From Halalkalicoccus tibetensis (lineage in GTDB: Archaea; Halobacteriota; Halobacteria; Halobacteriales; Halalkalicoccaceae), in the NCBI RefSeq assembly GCF_037996645.1, contig NZ_JBBMXV010000001.1, positions 62,001-126,000 of the forward strand: a stretch of 64,000 nt of DNA, read 5' to 3'. A model generated the notes under the pieces. That model did no database searches. It was not told where the DNA came from and saw only the letters and a program-made list of their open reading frames with translations. This document shows, piece after piece, positions 15,946-24,706 of this stretch; position 1 is the stretch's first letter; each line of letters opens with the position of its first letter. The translations under genes were made by a program, and so were the position numbers.

Positions 15946-16191
15946 ATGAGCACCACCACACAGCCCTCCATAAGCCAGGAATCGAAGGAAGCTCGTCTTA
16001 AACAATACCTTAATGATCGTGCATCGGACGGCGAGCTCTACTTCAAAAGCAAGTTCATCGCCGACGACGTGGGCCTCTCGGCGAAGGAGATCGGCGCGCT
16101 GATGGTCAAGCTCAGCGACTCCGCCGAGGACCTGGAGATCGAGAAGTGGTCCTACACGAGCGCGACGACGTGGCGCGTGAACCCGGTCTGA
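15946..16191 (+). CDS. Conserved haloarchaeal protein (DUF7123-like)
   Basis: 81 residues. S-K-E-A-R-L-K-Q-Y-L (residues 13-22), F-K-S-K-F-I-A-D-D-V-G-L-S-A-K-E-I-G and W-S-Y-T-S-A-T-T-W-R-V look like a small winged helix. I associate the family with DUF7123, from memory. It is preceded by an unusually long and structured upstream region, so regulated expression is likely. A DNA-binding role is inferred only from the helix pattern. Confidence 0.75.
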   Translation: MSTTTQPSISQESKEARLKQYLNDRASDGELYFKSKFIADDVGLSAKEIGALMVKLSDSAEDLEIEKWSYTSATTWRVNPV

Positions 16192-16246
16192 ACCCCTCGC
16201 GAGCCGTCCCGCCGAGCCCTTATACGAGGGGGCCCTACCCCGGGTG

Positions 16247-17353
16247 ATGAGCGAGCCCCGGACGGGTCCCCCGATCGACGACGTCGAGGACGCTTTTTCG
16301 GTCTACGAGGTCGAGACCGACGGCGACGCCCTCCGATACTACGGGACGCCCCGATCGTCCGGTCGGGCCGTGATGCAGGAGCTCTGGCCCGTCTTCCGCG
16401 AGCGGGGCTACGAAGTGCGGCTGACCCGCGAGTACGGCGAGTGGGTCCTGATCGCCGAACCGATCGAGATGGGGATCGACGGGATCCCTTGGACCAACGT
16501 CGTCCTGTTCGTCCTCACCGTCGTCTCGACGCTGTTCGCCGGCTCGATCTGGTACCACCTCGACCCCTTCTCGCCCGAGATCGTCCACGCGTGGCCCTTC
16601 ACGGCCGCGATCATGGGGGTGCTCGGGATCCACGAGCTGGGCCACTACGCGCTGAGCCGGTATCACCGGGTCGACGCCTCGTTGCCCTACTTCATCCCGA
16701 TCCCCTCCTACATCGGCACGATGGGTGCGGTGATCAAGATGAAGGGCCAGATCCCGAGCCGGAAGGCGCTGTTCGACATCGGGGTCGCCGGCCCGCTCGC
16801 GGGGCTGGTCGCGACGATCGTCGTCACCGTCATCGGGCTGCATCTCCCGCCGGTGACGGCCCCCGAGAGCCTGATCGGGGACCCCGACGCCGTCGGGATC
16901 GAACTGGGCTATCCGCCGCTTCTGGAGGGGCTCGCGTGGCTGGTCGACCAGCCGCTTCGCTACGAGGACCCTGCCACATCGGTCAACCCCGTCGTGATCG
17001 GCGGTTGGGTCGGGATGTTCGTCACGTTCCTCAACATGCTCCCGGTCGGCCAGCTCGACGGCGGGCATATCCTCCGGGCGATCCTCGGCGAGAGCCACGA
17101 GCGGATCGCGGCGTTCGTCCCCGCGGTCCTGTTCGCGCTGTCGGCCTACCTCTACTACGTTCGGGACGTCCCCGGAAACGCCGCGTTCCTCTGGGCGTTC
17201 TGGGGCCTCCTCGCGCTGCTGTTCTCCTTCGTCGGCTCCGCGACGCCGATCGACGACCGCGAGCTCGGGACTGGCCGAATTGCCGTCGGGGCGCTCACTA
17301 TCGTCCTCGGGCTGCTCTGTTTCACGCCGGTCCCGATCCGGATCGTCGGCTGA
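16247..17353 (+). CDS. Site-2 protease family metallopeptidase (M50)
   Basis: 368 residues with about seven membrane helices. The zinc motif H-E-L-G-H is at 129-133 and the second motif L-D-G-G-H at 270-274. Residues 1-75 are a soluble N-terminal domain, and there is no PDZ domain, unlike the other M50 gene in this window. It belongs to the EGY1/S2P-like group common in archaea. A GTG three bases upstream is an equally possible start. Its stop lies 2 bp from the end of the convergent thiL. Confidence 0.88.
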   Translation: MSEPRTGPPIDDVEDAFSVYEVETDGDALRYYGTPRSSGRAVMQELWPVFRERGYEVRLTREYGEWVLIAEPIEMGIDGIPWTNVVLFVLTVVSTLFAGSIWYHLDPFSPEIVHAWPFTAAIMGVLGIHELGHYALSRYHRVDASLPYFIPIPSYIGTMGAVIKMKGQIPSRKALFDIGVAGPLAGLVATIVVTVIGLHLPPVTAPESLIGDPDAVGIELGYPPLLEGLAWLVDQPLRYEDPATSVNPVVIGGWVGMFVTFLNMLPVGQLDGGHILRAILGESHERIAAFVPAVLFALSAYLYYVRDVPGNAAFLWAFWGLLALLFSFVGSATPIDDRELGTGRIAVGALTIVLGLLCFTPVPIRIVG

Positions 17354-17355
17354 GG

Positions 17356-18228
17356 CTACCCGTGGGTGAACCCCCGATCCGAAAGGGGCTCGCCGTCCAT
17401 CGCGACGCCCGCCTCGGTGACCTCGCCGATCGCCGTAACGGGTGTCGCCAAGGCGTTCCGTACCGTCTCTAGCTCCTCGTCCGACAGCGTACAGACGAGC
17501 TCGAAGTCCTCGCCGAAGAACGCGCCCATCTCGAGGGCCTCCTCCTCGCTTTCGGCGAGCTCCCTGACCGCTTCGTCGATCGGAACCCTCGTGCTCTCGA
17601 TCGAGAACCCACAGTCGCTCGCCTCCGCGAGCTGGTGGAGCGAGCGGGCGAGCCCGTCGCTCGAATCCATCATTGCGCCCGCGTGGGGCGCGAGCACGCG
17701 CCCGGCCTCGACCCGCGGCTCGAACCGAAAGAGGTCGTTGGCCCGCCCGTGCTCCCCGCACTCGAACAGTCGGAGGGCTGCGGCGCTGCGCCCGAGCGTG
17801 CCGGTGACACAGACCAGCTCGCCGGGTCGGGCCCCCGAGCGGTAGACGGGCTCCTCACAGGTGCCGACGGCCGTCGTCGCGACCGTGAACTCCTCGTGGG
17901 TGTCGAGGTCCCCCCCGACGTAGGCGCCCCCGACGGCCTCGCAGACGTCGCTCGCCCCCGTGACGAACTCCCGAACTACCTCCCCGTCGAACTCGGGGGC
18001 GGCGTAGACCGCGACCGCGGCGGTGGCCTCCCCTCCCATCGCCGCCAGATCTGACAGCGACGCGCCGACGGCCCGCCAGCCGGCCGTGTACCGGGTCGTC
18101 CCCGCGGGGAAGTCGGTCGTCTCGTGGAGCATATCGGTGGTGATCGCGAGCCCCTCGACCACGGCAGCATCGTCGCCCGCGTGCGAGAGCTCCCCCGCGA
18201 GCAGTCGAAGCGTCGCCCGTTCGTCCAT
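17356..18228 (-). CDS. thiL: Thiamine-monophosphate kinase
   Basis: 290 residues from ATG 18228. It phosphorylates thiamine monophosphate to thiamine diphosphate. The family landmarks are G-D-D-A-A-V (residues about 18-23), T-T-D-M-L-H-E-T-T-D-F, S-L-S-D-L-A-A-M-G-G, G-G-D-L-D, and M-D-S-S-D-G-L-A near the middle, which bind Mg-ATP and substrate in this PurM-like fold. It is divergent from rps19e. Confidence 0.93.
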   Translation of the reverse strand: MDERATLRLLAGELSHAGDDAAVVEGLAITTDMLHETTDFPAGTTRYTAGWRAVGASLSDLAAMGGEATAAVAVYAAPEFDGEVVREFVTGASDVCEAVGGAYVGGDLDTHEEFTVATTAVGTCEEPVYRSGARPGELVCVTGTLGRSAAALRLFECGEHGRANDLFRFEPRVEAGRVLAPHAGAMMDSSDGLARSLHQLAEASDCGFSIESTRVPIDEAVRELAESEEEALEMGAFFGEDFELVCTLSDEELETVRNALATPVTAIGEVTEAGVAMDGEPLSDRGFTHG

Positions 18229-18284
18229 ACCACCCCATCCGCCGACGGGAGCAAAAACGACCCGATCGGCGATGAACAACGACG

Positions 18285-18292
18285 CTTTTAAA
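18285..18292 (+). promoter_or_regulatory. TATA box of rps19e
   Basis: CTTTTAAA is centred about 28 bp before the ATG at 18317, which predicts a leaderless mRNA. Confidence 0.55.
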
Positions 18293-18316
18293 CACGTCAG
18301 CGCCGAATCCTCGCCA

Positions 18317-18778
18317 ATGACGACGCTCTATGACGTGCCAGCGGACGAGCTTATCGAGGAGCTCTCGGACCGGCTCGCGGACCGACTCAAGCGGCCCGAC
18401 TGGGCCGCCTACGCCAAGACCGGCCCCAGCCGCGATCTCCCGCCCGAACGCGAGGACTTCTGGTCGGTCCGTGCGGCCAGCCTGCTCCGGAAGGTCGCCA
18501 TCGACGGTCCCGTCGGCGTCGAGCGCCTCGCGACCCACTACGGGAGCGCGAAGCGCGGCTCGAACCGCTACCAGGTCGCCCCGCCGAAACAGGCCGACGG
18601 CAGCGACAACGTCATCCGGACGATCCTCCAGCAGTTCGAGGAGGAGGGTCTCGTCTCCCAGCAGGGCGAGGCCGGCCGCGTGCTGACCGCCGAGGGCCGC
18701 AGCCTGATCGATGAGACGGCCGGCGACGTGCTCGCCGAGATCAGCGAGGACCGACCCGAGCTCGAACGCTACGCCTGA
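18317..18778 (+). CDS. rps19e: 30S ribosomal protein S19e
   Basis: 153 residues of the archaeal/eukaryotic S19e family, needed for small-subunit maturation. Y-D-V-P-A-D at the N-terminus, P-D-W-A-A-Y-A-K-T-G, D-F-W-S-V-R-A-A-S-L-L-R-K, G-V-E-R-L-A-T-H-Y-G and the R-V-L-T-A-E-G-R-S-L-I-D C-terminus are diagnostic. It heads a same-strand run with the PDCD5-like gene, 43 bp downstream, as in many archaea. Confidence 0.96.
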   Translation: MTTLYDVPADELIEELSDRLADRLKRPDWAAYAKTGPSRDLPPEREDFWSVRAASLLRKVAIDGPVGVERLATHYGSAKRGSNRYQVAPPKQADGSDNVIRTILQQFEEEGLVSQQGEAGRVLTAEGRSLIDETAGDVLAEISEDRPELERYA

Positions 18779-18821
18779 GGTCTCCGTAATCGTTTTGTCG
18801 CCCGCCTAAGAACACCTAGCC

Positions 18822-19181
18822 ATGAGTGAACGCCCCGACGACGACCGACTCGAGGAGCTCCGACAGAAGAAGCTCGAACAGCTTCAGGACCAACAGGAGG
18901 GCGGCGGCGCCGGCGGGGCCGAGGAGGCCCAGCAGCGCCAACAGCAGCAGGCCGACGCCCAGAAGAAGGCGATGCTCCGCCAGCACCTCACCGACGGCGC
19001 GCGAAAGCGGCTCAACTCCGTGCGCATGAGCAAGCCCGACTTCGCCGACCAGGTCGAGCGCCAGGTGCTCGCGCTCGCCCAGAGCGGGCGCATCCAGGGC
19101 AAGATCGACGAGGAGAAGATGAAGGCCCTGCTCAAGGAGCTCCAGCCCGACCAGCAGAGCTTCGACATCAAGCGGCGCTGA
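18822..19181 (+). CDS. PDCD5-family DNA-binding protein
   Basis: 119 residues. A long charged N-terminal helix rich in Gln, Glu and Lys is followed by the compact core [13 protein letters not shown] (residues about 65-77) typical of archaeal PDCD5/TFAR19 proteins. The family binds DNA and may help protein folding or translation; its exact role in archaea is unclear. It sits between rps19e and a PP-loop gene, 7 bp from the latter. Confidence 0.9.
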   Translation: MSERPDDDRLEELRQKKLEQLQDQQEGGGAGGAEEAQQRQQQQADAQKKAMLRQHLTDGARKRLNSVRMSKPDFADQVERQVLALAQSGRIQGKIDEEKMKALLKELQPDQQSFDIKRR

Positions 19182-19188
19182 GCCCGCG

Positions 19189-19779
19189 ATGGAGCTCGGG
19201 CTGCTGTACAGCGGCGGCAAGGACTCCTCGCTCGCGGCGCTGTTGCTCGACTCGTTCTACGACGTGACCCTCGTCACCGCCACCTTCGGGATCACCGACG
19301 ACTGGACCCACGCCCGGCGCTCGGCCGAGGCGACGGGCTTCGAGTTCCGAACGCTCGAACTCGATCCCGACGTCGCCGAGGCGGCCGTCGACAGCCTCCT
19401 CGAGGACGGCTACCCCAGAAACGCGATCCAGGCGGTCCACACCCACGCCCTCGAGGAGCTCGCTGGCGAGGGCTTTTCGGCGATCGCCGACGGCACCCGC
19501 CGGGACGATCGGGTGCCCTCGGTCTCGCGGGCCCAGGCCCAGAGCCTCGAGGACCGCCACGGCGTCGACTACATCGCCCCCCTCTCGGGGTTCGGCCGCG
19601 GGGCGGTCGACCGGCTCGTCGAGGCCCGCCTCGACGTCGAGTCCGGCCCCAGCGAGACGATCTCCCGGGCGGACTACGAGGCCGAGCTCCGCGCGCTGCT
19701 CGTCGAGCGCGAGGGTCCCGACGCGGTCGGGGAGGTCTTCCCCGACCACGATCAGACCTCCGTCACCGGGTTCCGGTAA
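19189..19779 (+). CDS. PP-loop ATP pyrophosphatase family protein (DUF7411-like)
   Basis: 196 residues. The N-terminal L-L-Y-S-G-G-K-D-S-S-L carries the PP-loop SGGKDS at residues 8-13, which binds ATP for adenylation chemistry. Other landmarks are G-I-T-D-D-W near 36-41 and D-G-T-R-R-D-D-R near 101-108. Such proteins include tRNA thiolases and amidotransferase relatives. This subgroup has no Cys motif and no assigned substrate. Seven bases separate it from the PDCD5 gene, so they are co-transcribed. Confidence 0.8.
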   Translation: MELGLLYSGGKDSSLAALLLDSFYDVTLVTATFGITDDWTHARRSAEATGFEFRTLELDPDVAEAAVDSLLEDGYPRNAIQAVHTHALEELAGEGFSAIADGTRRDDRVPSVSRAQAQSLEDRHGVDYIAPLSGFGRGAVDRLVEARLDVESGPSETISRADYEAELRALLVEREGPDAVGEVFPDHDQTSVTGFR

Positions 19780-19821
19780 CGATAGCGAACCGTTCATTGC
19801 ACGCAGCGGCAACCCTCCGGT

Positions 19822-20682
19822 ATGGATCCCGGTCTCCTCGCCAGCGTTCTGGCTGCCCTGCTCTGGGGGAGCTATCTCTTCGCGCTCAAGCGCTACTTCT
19901 CGGGCTACTCCGCGAGCGTGATCACCGTCGTCGTCCACACCATCGCGATCGCCCTCTACGCGCCGGTCGCGATCGCGTCGGTGCCGCCCGACGCCCTGGG
20001 GACGCTCGCGGCCGGCGGGCCCGGCCTCGCGACCATCGTCGTCGCGAACGCGCTGGCGTTCGTGGCGTTCATCCGGGCGATCGAGGCCGGCGAGATCTCC
20101 TACGTCGCCCCGATCAGCAAGATCGTCCCCGTCTTCGTCCTCCCCCTCGAGATCGTCCTGCTGGGCGAGTACCTCACCCCCGTCCAGATCTCGGGGGTCG
20201 TACTGGCGACGCTCGCGGTCTACGTCGCGAACTTCACCGGCGGCTCGCTGCTGGATCCGATCAGACAGGCGCTTCGCTCGCCCGCGGCGGGTTTCGCGCT
20301 GCTCAGCGCGGCGCTCTACGCGGTCGGGGACGTGGGCCGGCGGGTGACGCTCCAGGAGCTCGCGCTGCCTACCGAGCTCTTCGTCGTCGGTCTGCTCGGG
20401 GGGATGGTCGTCGTCCTCTCGCCACACGCCGCCCGGAGCTGGACGCCCATCCGGGGGGACCTCCCGAAGTTCCTCGCGGCGGGGCTGCTGGTCGCGGTCG
20501 CCGAGCACCTCACCGCGCTCGCGTTCTCGCTGGTGCCCGCGAGCATCGCCTCGCCGATCATCAACACCCAGGCGATCGTCGCGGTCGTCCTCGGTGGCGT
20601 GCTCCTCCGCGAGGCGGCCTTCCGCACCCGCCTGGTCGCGGCGGTCCTCGCGGTGATCGGCGTGACGCTGATCGCGCTGTGA
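19822..20682 (+). CDS. EamA/DMT-family transporter
   Basis: 286 residues with about ten transmembrane helices in two halves, as in the drug/metabolite transporter superfamily. Typical features are A-L-L-W-G-S-Y-L-F (residues about 11-19), P-I-S-K-I-V-P-V-F-V near the end of the first EamA half, and P-I-I-N-T-Q-A-I-V-A-V-V-L-G-G-V in the second. The substrate cannot be inferred. Confidence 0.85.
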   Translation: MDPGLLASVLAALLWGSYLFALKRYFSGYSASVITVVVHTIAIALYAPVAIASVPPDALGTLAAGGPGLATIVVANALAFVAFIRAIEAGEISYVAPISKIVPVFVLPLEIVLLGEYLTPVQISGVVLATLAVYVANFTGGSLLDPIRQALRSPAAGFALLSAALYAVGDVGRRVTLQELALPTELFVVGLLGGMVVVLSPHAARSWTPIRGDLPKFLAAGLLVAVAEHLTALAFSLVPASIASPIINTQAIVAVVLGGVLLREAAFRTRLVAAVLAVIGVTLIAL

Positions 20683-20721
20683 AGGCGACGGGGCCTTGTG
20701 GATCGGGGGTCTACACCCGCC

Positions 20722-20874
20722 GTGATCCCGCCGCTCGTCCGCCGCTGTCCCGACTGTGGCCACCTCGGGTTCGGCCCCCGGTTCTCCGCGGTCGAGACGG
20801 AGGAGGGCCGTCGCCTCGAGTGTCCCGCCTGTAGCGCCCGCTTCGAGCCGGTCGACCGGCCCTTGCTGAACTGA
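20722..20874 (+). CDS. Small zinc-ribbon protein (50 aa)
   Basis: A short frame with GTG start at 20722 and two CxxC pairs (C-P-D-C at residues 9-12 and C-P-A-C at about 35-38), fitting a zinc beta-ribbon. Composition matches neighbouring genes. It lies between the transporter and hisS on the same strand. Similar tiny zinc proteins are common in haloarchaea; function unknown. Confidence 0.6.
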   Translation: MIPPLVRRCPDCGHLGFGPRFSAVETEEGRRLECPACSARFEPVDRPLLN

Positions 20875-20940
20875 CGGAGGGAACGCGGGCCCGGAGGCGA
20901 GAGGAACAGGTTGAAGCGCCCCTCACGCGAACCCCCGCGC

Positions 20941-22239
20941 ATGTACGAGCGGATCAAGGGCTTTCGTGACTTCTACCCCGAGGAGATGCGCGCGCGGCGG
21001 GACGTGACCGACCAGCTCGAGGACGTCGCCCGGCGCTACGGCTTCCGGGAGGTCGGGACGCCCGCGCTGGAACGCACCCAGCTGTACGTCGACAAGAGCG
21101 GCGAGGAGATCACCGACGAGCTCTACAACTTCACCGACCAGGGCGGCCGCGACGTGGCGATGACGCCCGAGCTCACCCCGACGGTCGCGCGGATGGTCGT
21201 CGCCAAACAGCAGGAGCTCTCGAAGCCGATCAAGTGGTTCTCCACGCGACCGTTCTGGCGCTACGAGCAGGTCCAGCAGGGCCGCTTCCGGGAGTTCTAC
21301 CAGACCAACGTCGACATCTTCGGTTCGAGCGAGCCGGAGGCCGACGCCGAGATCCTCGCGTACTGTGCGGACGCGCTGACGGGGCTGGGACTCGAAAACG
21401 ACGACTTCGAGTTCCGCGTCTCGCATCGCGACATCCTCGGGGGGCTGCTCGAGGCCTTCGACGGCGAGGTCGACACCGGGGAAGCGATCCGCGCGGTCGA
21501 CAAGCGCGAGAAGATCGAGGACGCCGAGTACTACGGCCTGCTGACCGACGCGGGCCTCGAGACGGCGGACGCGGAACAGTTCGACGCGCTGCTCTCGACG
21601 GACGACCTCTCCGAACTCGTCGAGTTCGCGGGCACCGACCGGGTCGAGGCCGCCGTCGAGAACCTCGAGGACGTCCTCGCGGCTGCCGAGGACTTCGGCG
21701 CCCGTGAGTACTGCACCGTCTCGCTCGAGACCGCCCGCGGTCTCGACTACTATACCGGTGTGGTCTTCGAGTGCTTCGACTCGGCGGGCGAAGTCAGCAG
21801 GTCAGTGTTCGGCGGCGGACGGTACGACGACCTGATCGAGGGCTTCGGCGGCCAGCCCACGCCCGCGGTGGGGGTCGCCCCGGGCCACGAGACGCTCTCG
21901 CTGCTGCTCGATCGCGCCAACGCCTGCCCCGAGGGCTCGCTTCGCACCGACTACTACGTCCTCACGGTCGGCGACACCCGCCCGGTCGCCGCGCGGATCG
22001 CCCGCGAGCTGCGCGGGCGGGGCCACGCCGTCGAGACCGACGTCTCGGACCGGAGCTTCGGCGCCCAGATGAACTACGCCGACTCGATCGGCGCCGAGAC
22101 GGTCGTAATCGTCGGCGAGCGCGACCTCGAATCGGGCGAGATCACGGTCAAGGACATGGAGAGCGGCGAGCAGACGACGACGCCGGTCGAGTCGTTCCCC
22201 GGCGACCACGAGCGCCCGACCTACGACGACCTCGCATAA
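20941..22239 (+). CDS. hisS: Histidyl-tRNA synthetase
   Basis: 432 residues, class II. Motif 1 region G-F-R-D-F-Y-P-E-E-M (residues about 7-16), motif 2 F-W-R-Y-E-Q-V-Q-Q-G-R-F-R-E-F, the histidine-binding G-L-D-Y-Y-T-G-V-V-F-E, and motif 3 G-G-R-Y-D-D-L with a following G-x-G-x-x-x-G are visible. The C-terminal anticodon-binding domain starts near residue 335. ATG 20941 is preferred over one 30 bp upstream because MYERIKGFRDF is the conserved start. Confidence 0.97.
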   Translation: MYERIKGFRDFYPEEMRARRDVTDQLEDVARRYGFREVGTPALERTQLYVDKSGEEITDELYNFTDQGGRDVAMTPELTPTVARMVVAKQQELSKPIKWFSTRPFWRYEQVQQGRFREFYQTNVDIFGSSEPEADAEILAYCADALTGLGLENDDFEFRVSHRDILGGLLEAFDGEVDTGEAIRAVDKREKIEDAEYYGLLTDAGLETADAEQFDALLSTDDLSELVEFAGTDRVEAAVENLEDVLAAAEDFGAREYCTVSLETARGLDYYTGVVFECFDSAGEVSRSVFGGGRYDDLIEGFGGQPTPAVGVAPGHETLSLLLDRANACPEGSLRTDYYVLTVGDTRPVAARIARELRGRGHAVETDVSDRSFGAQMNYADSIGAETVVIVGERDLESGEITVKDMESGEQTTTPVESFPGDHERPTYDDLA

Positions 22240-22293
22240 GTGCGCCTGCCGGGTTAAGGGATTTTAGTGCCTGCTCGTGTAGCAACCGCCTAG

Positions 22294-23631
22294 ATGACGA
22301 ACCGCCCCAACGTCTGTCTGATCCACTGCCACGACCTCGGGCAGTACCTCGGCTGCTACGGCGCAGCCGTCGACACCCCCCGAATCGATCGGCTCGCCAG
22401 CGAGGGCGCGCTGTTCGAGAACCACTTCACGACCGCCCCGCAGTGTTCGCCGAGTCGCGCGAGCCTGATGACCGGCCGCCACCCCCACGAGAACGGGCTG
22501 ATGGGGCTCGCACACGCCACCTGGGAGCTTCACGACGACGAGCGGTATCTGCCCGACTACCTCTCGGAGGCGGGCTACGACACCCATCTGTTCGGCCTCC
22601 AGCACGTCACCGAGTACCCCGACCGGCTGGGCTACGACGAGATCCACTCGGAGGGCGTGCTCTCGCCCGAGGCCTCGCCCGCGATCCACGAGGTCGACCG
22701 CGCCCGCGAGGTGAGCGGGACGTTCGCCGACTGCGTCGACGACCTCGACGACGATGACCCCTTCTTCGCCTCGATCGGCTTCTTCGAGCTCCATCGGATC
22801 AAAAACGACGAGGGGGTCCACGTCTTCAAGGACGATCGGTACGAGTCGGCCGACCCCGAGGAGGTCGATCCCCTCCCCTATCTGCCGGACGCGCCCGGGA
22901 TCCGCCGGGACCTCGCCGACGCCCAGGGCATGCTTCGCGCGATCGACGACGGGGTCGGAACGGTGCTCGACGCCCTCGACGAGGCCGGAATCGCCGAGGA
23001 CACCCTAGTGATCTTCACGACCGAACACGGGCTGGCGATGCCCCGGGCCAAGGGGACGGTCTACGACCCGGGGATCGAGGGGGTGCTCCTGATGCGCCAG
23101 CCGGGATCGATCAATCCGGGGCGCCACTCCGAGCTGATCAGCAACGTCGACGTGCTGCCGACGCTGCTCGAGCTCGCCGGCGAGCCCGTGCCCGACCGCG
23201 TCTCGGGACGGAGCTTCCTCCCGTTGCTCACGGGCGGGGAGTACGACGCCCGCGAACGGCTGTTCGCGGAGATGACCTGGCACGACGTCTACAACCCGAT
23301 GCGGGCGATCCGCACCCGCCGATACAAGTACGTCCGCAACTTCTGGCATCTGCCCGAGGTCTACCTCACGAACGACGTCAGCCACAGCCCCGCCGGCGAG
23401 GAGGTGCGGACGGAGTTCGACAGCCCCATTCGGTCCTACGAGGAGCTCTACGACCTCGAGGCCGACCCCCACGAGCAGGAGAACGTCGTCGAATCGGCGG
23501 ACTACGAGGAAGAGGCGGCGGACCTCCGCGAGCAGCTGTGCGGGTGGATGGAGGACACCGACGATCCGCTGCTCGAGGGCCCGGTCCCGCCGGGCGACTT
23601 CGAGGAGATCATGGCGTGGCCGCCCGAGTGA
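22294..23631 (+). CDS. Sulfatase (alkaline phosphatase superfamily)
   Basis: 445 residues, no signal peptide. The sulfatase signature C-S-P-S-R-A-S-L-M-T-G-R begins at Cys51, the residue that would be converted to formylglycine. Metal ligands are plausible at His/Asp of the N-terminal H-C-H-D and at the later T-T-E-H-G. Residues 300-380 contain the R-x-x-R-Y-K-Y-V region of arylsulfatases. The natural ester substrate (a sulfated lipid or glycan) is unknown. It ends 6 bp before truA. Confidence 0.88.
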   Translation: MTNRPNVCLIHCHDLGQYLGCYGAAVDTPRIDRLASEGALFENHFTTAPQCSPSRASLMTGRHPHENGLMGLAHATWELHDDERYLPDYLSEAGYDTHLFGLQHVTEYPDRLGYDEIHSEGVLSPEASPAIHEVDRAREVSGTFADCVDDLDDDDPFFASIGFFELHRIKNDEGVHVFKDDRYESADPEEVDPLPYLPDAPGIRRDLADAQGMLRAIDDGVGTVLDALDEAGIAEDTLVIFTTEHGLAMPRAKGTVYDPGIEGVLLMRQPGSINPGRHSELISNVDVLPTLLELAGEPVPDRVSGRSFLPLLTGGEYDARERLFAEMTWHDVYNPMRAIRTRRYKYVRNFWHLPEVYLTNDVSHSPAGEEVRTEFDSPIRSYEELYDLEADPHEQENVVESADYEEEAADLREQLCGWMEDTDDPLLEGPVPPGDFEEIMAWPPE

Positions 23632-23637
23632 GCGAGC

Positions 23638-24441
23638 ATGCGCGCGTTCCGGGTCGCCTACGACGGCACGCCCTATCACGGCTTCCAGCGCCAGCCCGAC
23701 GTCGCGACCGTCGAGGGGACGCTGTTTCGCGCGCTCGAGCGCCACGGCGTCCTCGAGGGGGAGAAGCCGACGGGCTACGCGGCCGCCGGACGGACCGACA
23801 GGGGTGTCTCCGCGCTCGCCCAGACGGTCGCGTTCGACTGTCCAGACTGGCTCACGCCGGCCGCGCTCAACGGCGAACTGCCCGCCGACGTCCGCGCCTG
23901 GGCGAGCGCGGACGTCGAGGACGAGAAGTTCCACGCCCAGTACGACGCCCGCTCACGGGAGTACGCTTACCAGCTCCACGCGCCCGACGCCGACGACGAC
24001 CGGCTTCGGGCCGCGCTCGACCGGCTCGCCGGCACCCACGACTTCCACAACCTCACGCCCGATTCGGGCGACACGGAGCGGACGATCCGGGTGGCGACCC
24101 TCGAACGGGACGGCGAGTTCGCCGTGATCACGGTCCGTGCGGGCGGCTTCCTCCGCCAGCTCGTCCGCCGGCTCGTTTCGCTCGTTTCCGCGGTGGGACG
24201 GGGCGAGCGCGAGTTCGCCTTCCTCGATCGGGTCCTCTCGGAGGAGCGACTCTCCGGTCCCGAGGGGATCGCGCCCGCTCCCCCGGAGCCGCTCGTGCTG
24301 ACGGACGTGGCCTACGACCTCGACTTTGCGCTCGACGGACGGGCCGCAAAGAGCGCCCGGGCGGTCTTCGAGGAGAAGCGCGTCGAACGCGAGACGCGAT
24401 CGCGGGTCGCGGGGCGGATCGCGGGCGGGCTCGACGGCTAG
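23638..24441 (+). CDS. truA: tRNA pseudouridine(38-40) synthase
   Basis: 267 residues. The catalytic Asp54 is in A-G-R-T-D-R-G-V-S-A (residues 50-59). F-R-V-A-Y-D-G-T-P-Y-H-G-F-Q-R-Q-P at the N-terminus and R-A-G-G-F-L-R-Q-L-V-R-R-L-V in the C-terminal half match TruA. It isomerises uridines in the anticodon stem-loop of many tRNAs. It lies directly after the sulfatase, probably in one transcript. Confidence 0.95.
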   Translation: MRAFRVAYDGTPYHGFQRQPDVATVEGTLFRALERHGVLEGEKPTGYAAAGRTDRGVSALAQTVAFDCPDWLTPAALNGELPADVRAWASADVEDEKFHAQYDARSREYAYQLHAPDADDDRLRAALDRLAGTHDFHNLTPDSGDTERTIRVATLERDGEFAVITVRAGGFLRQLVRRLVSLVSAVGRGEREFAFLDRVLSEERLSGPEGIAPAPPEPLVLTDVAYDLDFALDGRAAKSARAVFEEKRVERETRSRVAGRIAGGLDG

Positions 24442-24484
24442 CGGCGGCCACAAGGGCTATGTCGGCCGGCGGGTCGCTTCGTTC

Positions 24485-24706
24485 ATGGCGAGATCGGAAC
24501 GGACCGAGGCCGAGTGGTTCCTCACCGGCGGGACGATCTGCGTCCTCCTCGCGACCGCCGGGTTCGCCTACGGCGTCTCCGCGTTCTCTTACGCGCCCCT
24601 CGTGACCCTGCTCGCTTGGGCGGTCGCCGTCGCGATCCTGTATATCGGCTGGGCGCTCGCGGTCGACAGACTCGTCCTCGTCGTGCGGGTCGCGACCTCG
24701 GAGTAG
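24485..24706 (+). CDS. Small two-helix membrane protein
   Basis: 73 residues with two hydrophobic helices (about residues 14-33 and 38-66) after a short charged N-terminus. It follows truA by 43 bp. Its TAG directly abuts the stop of the convergent peptidase gene. No family motif; function unknown. Confidence 0.6.
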   Translation: MARSERTEAEWFLTGGTICVLLATAGFAYGVSAFSYAPLVTLLAWAVAVAILYIGWALAVDRLVLVVRVATSE

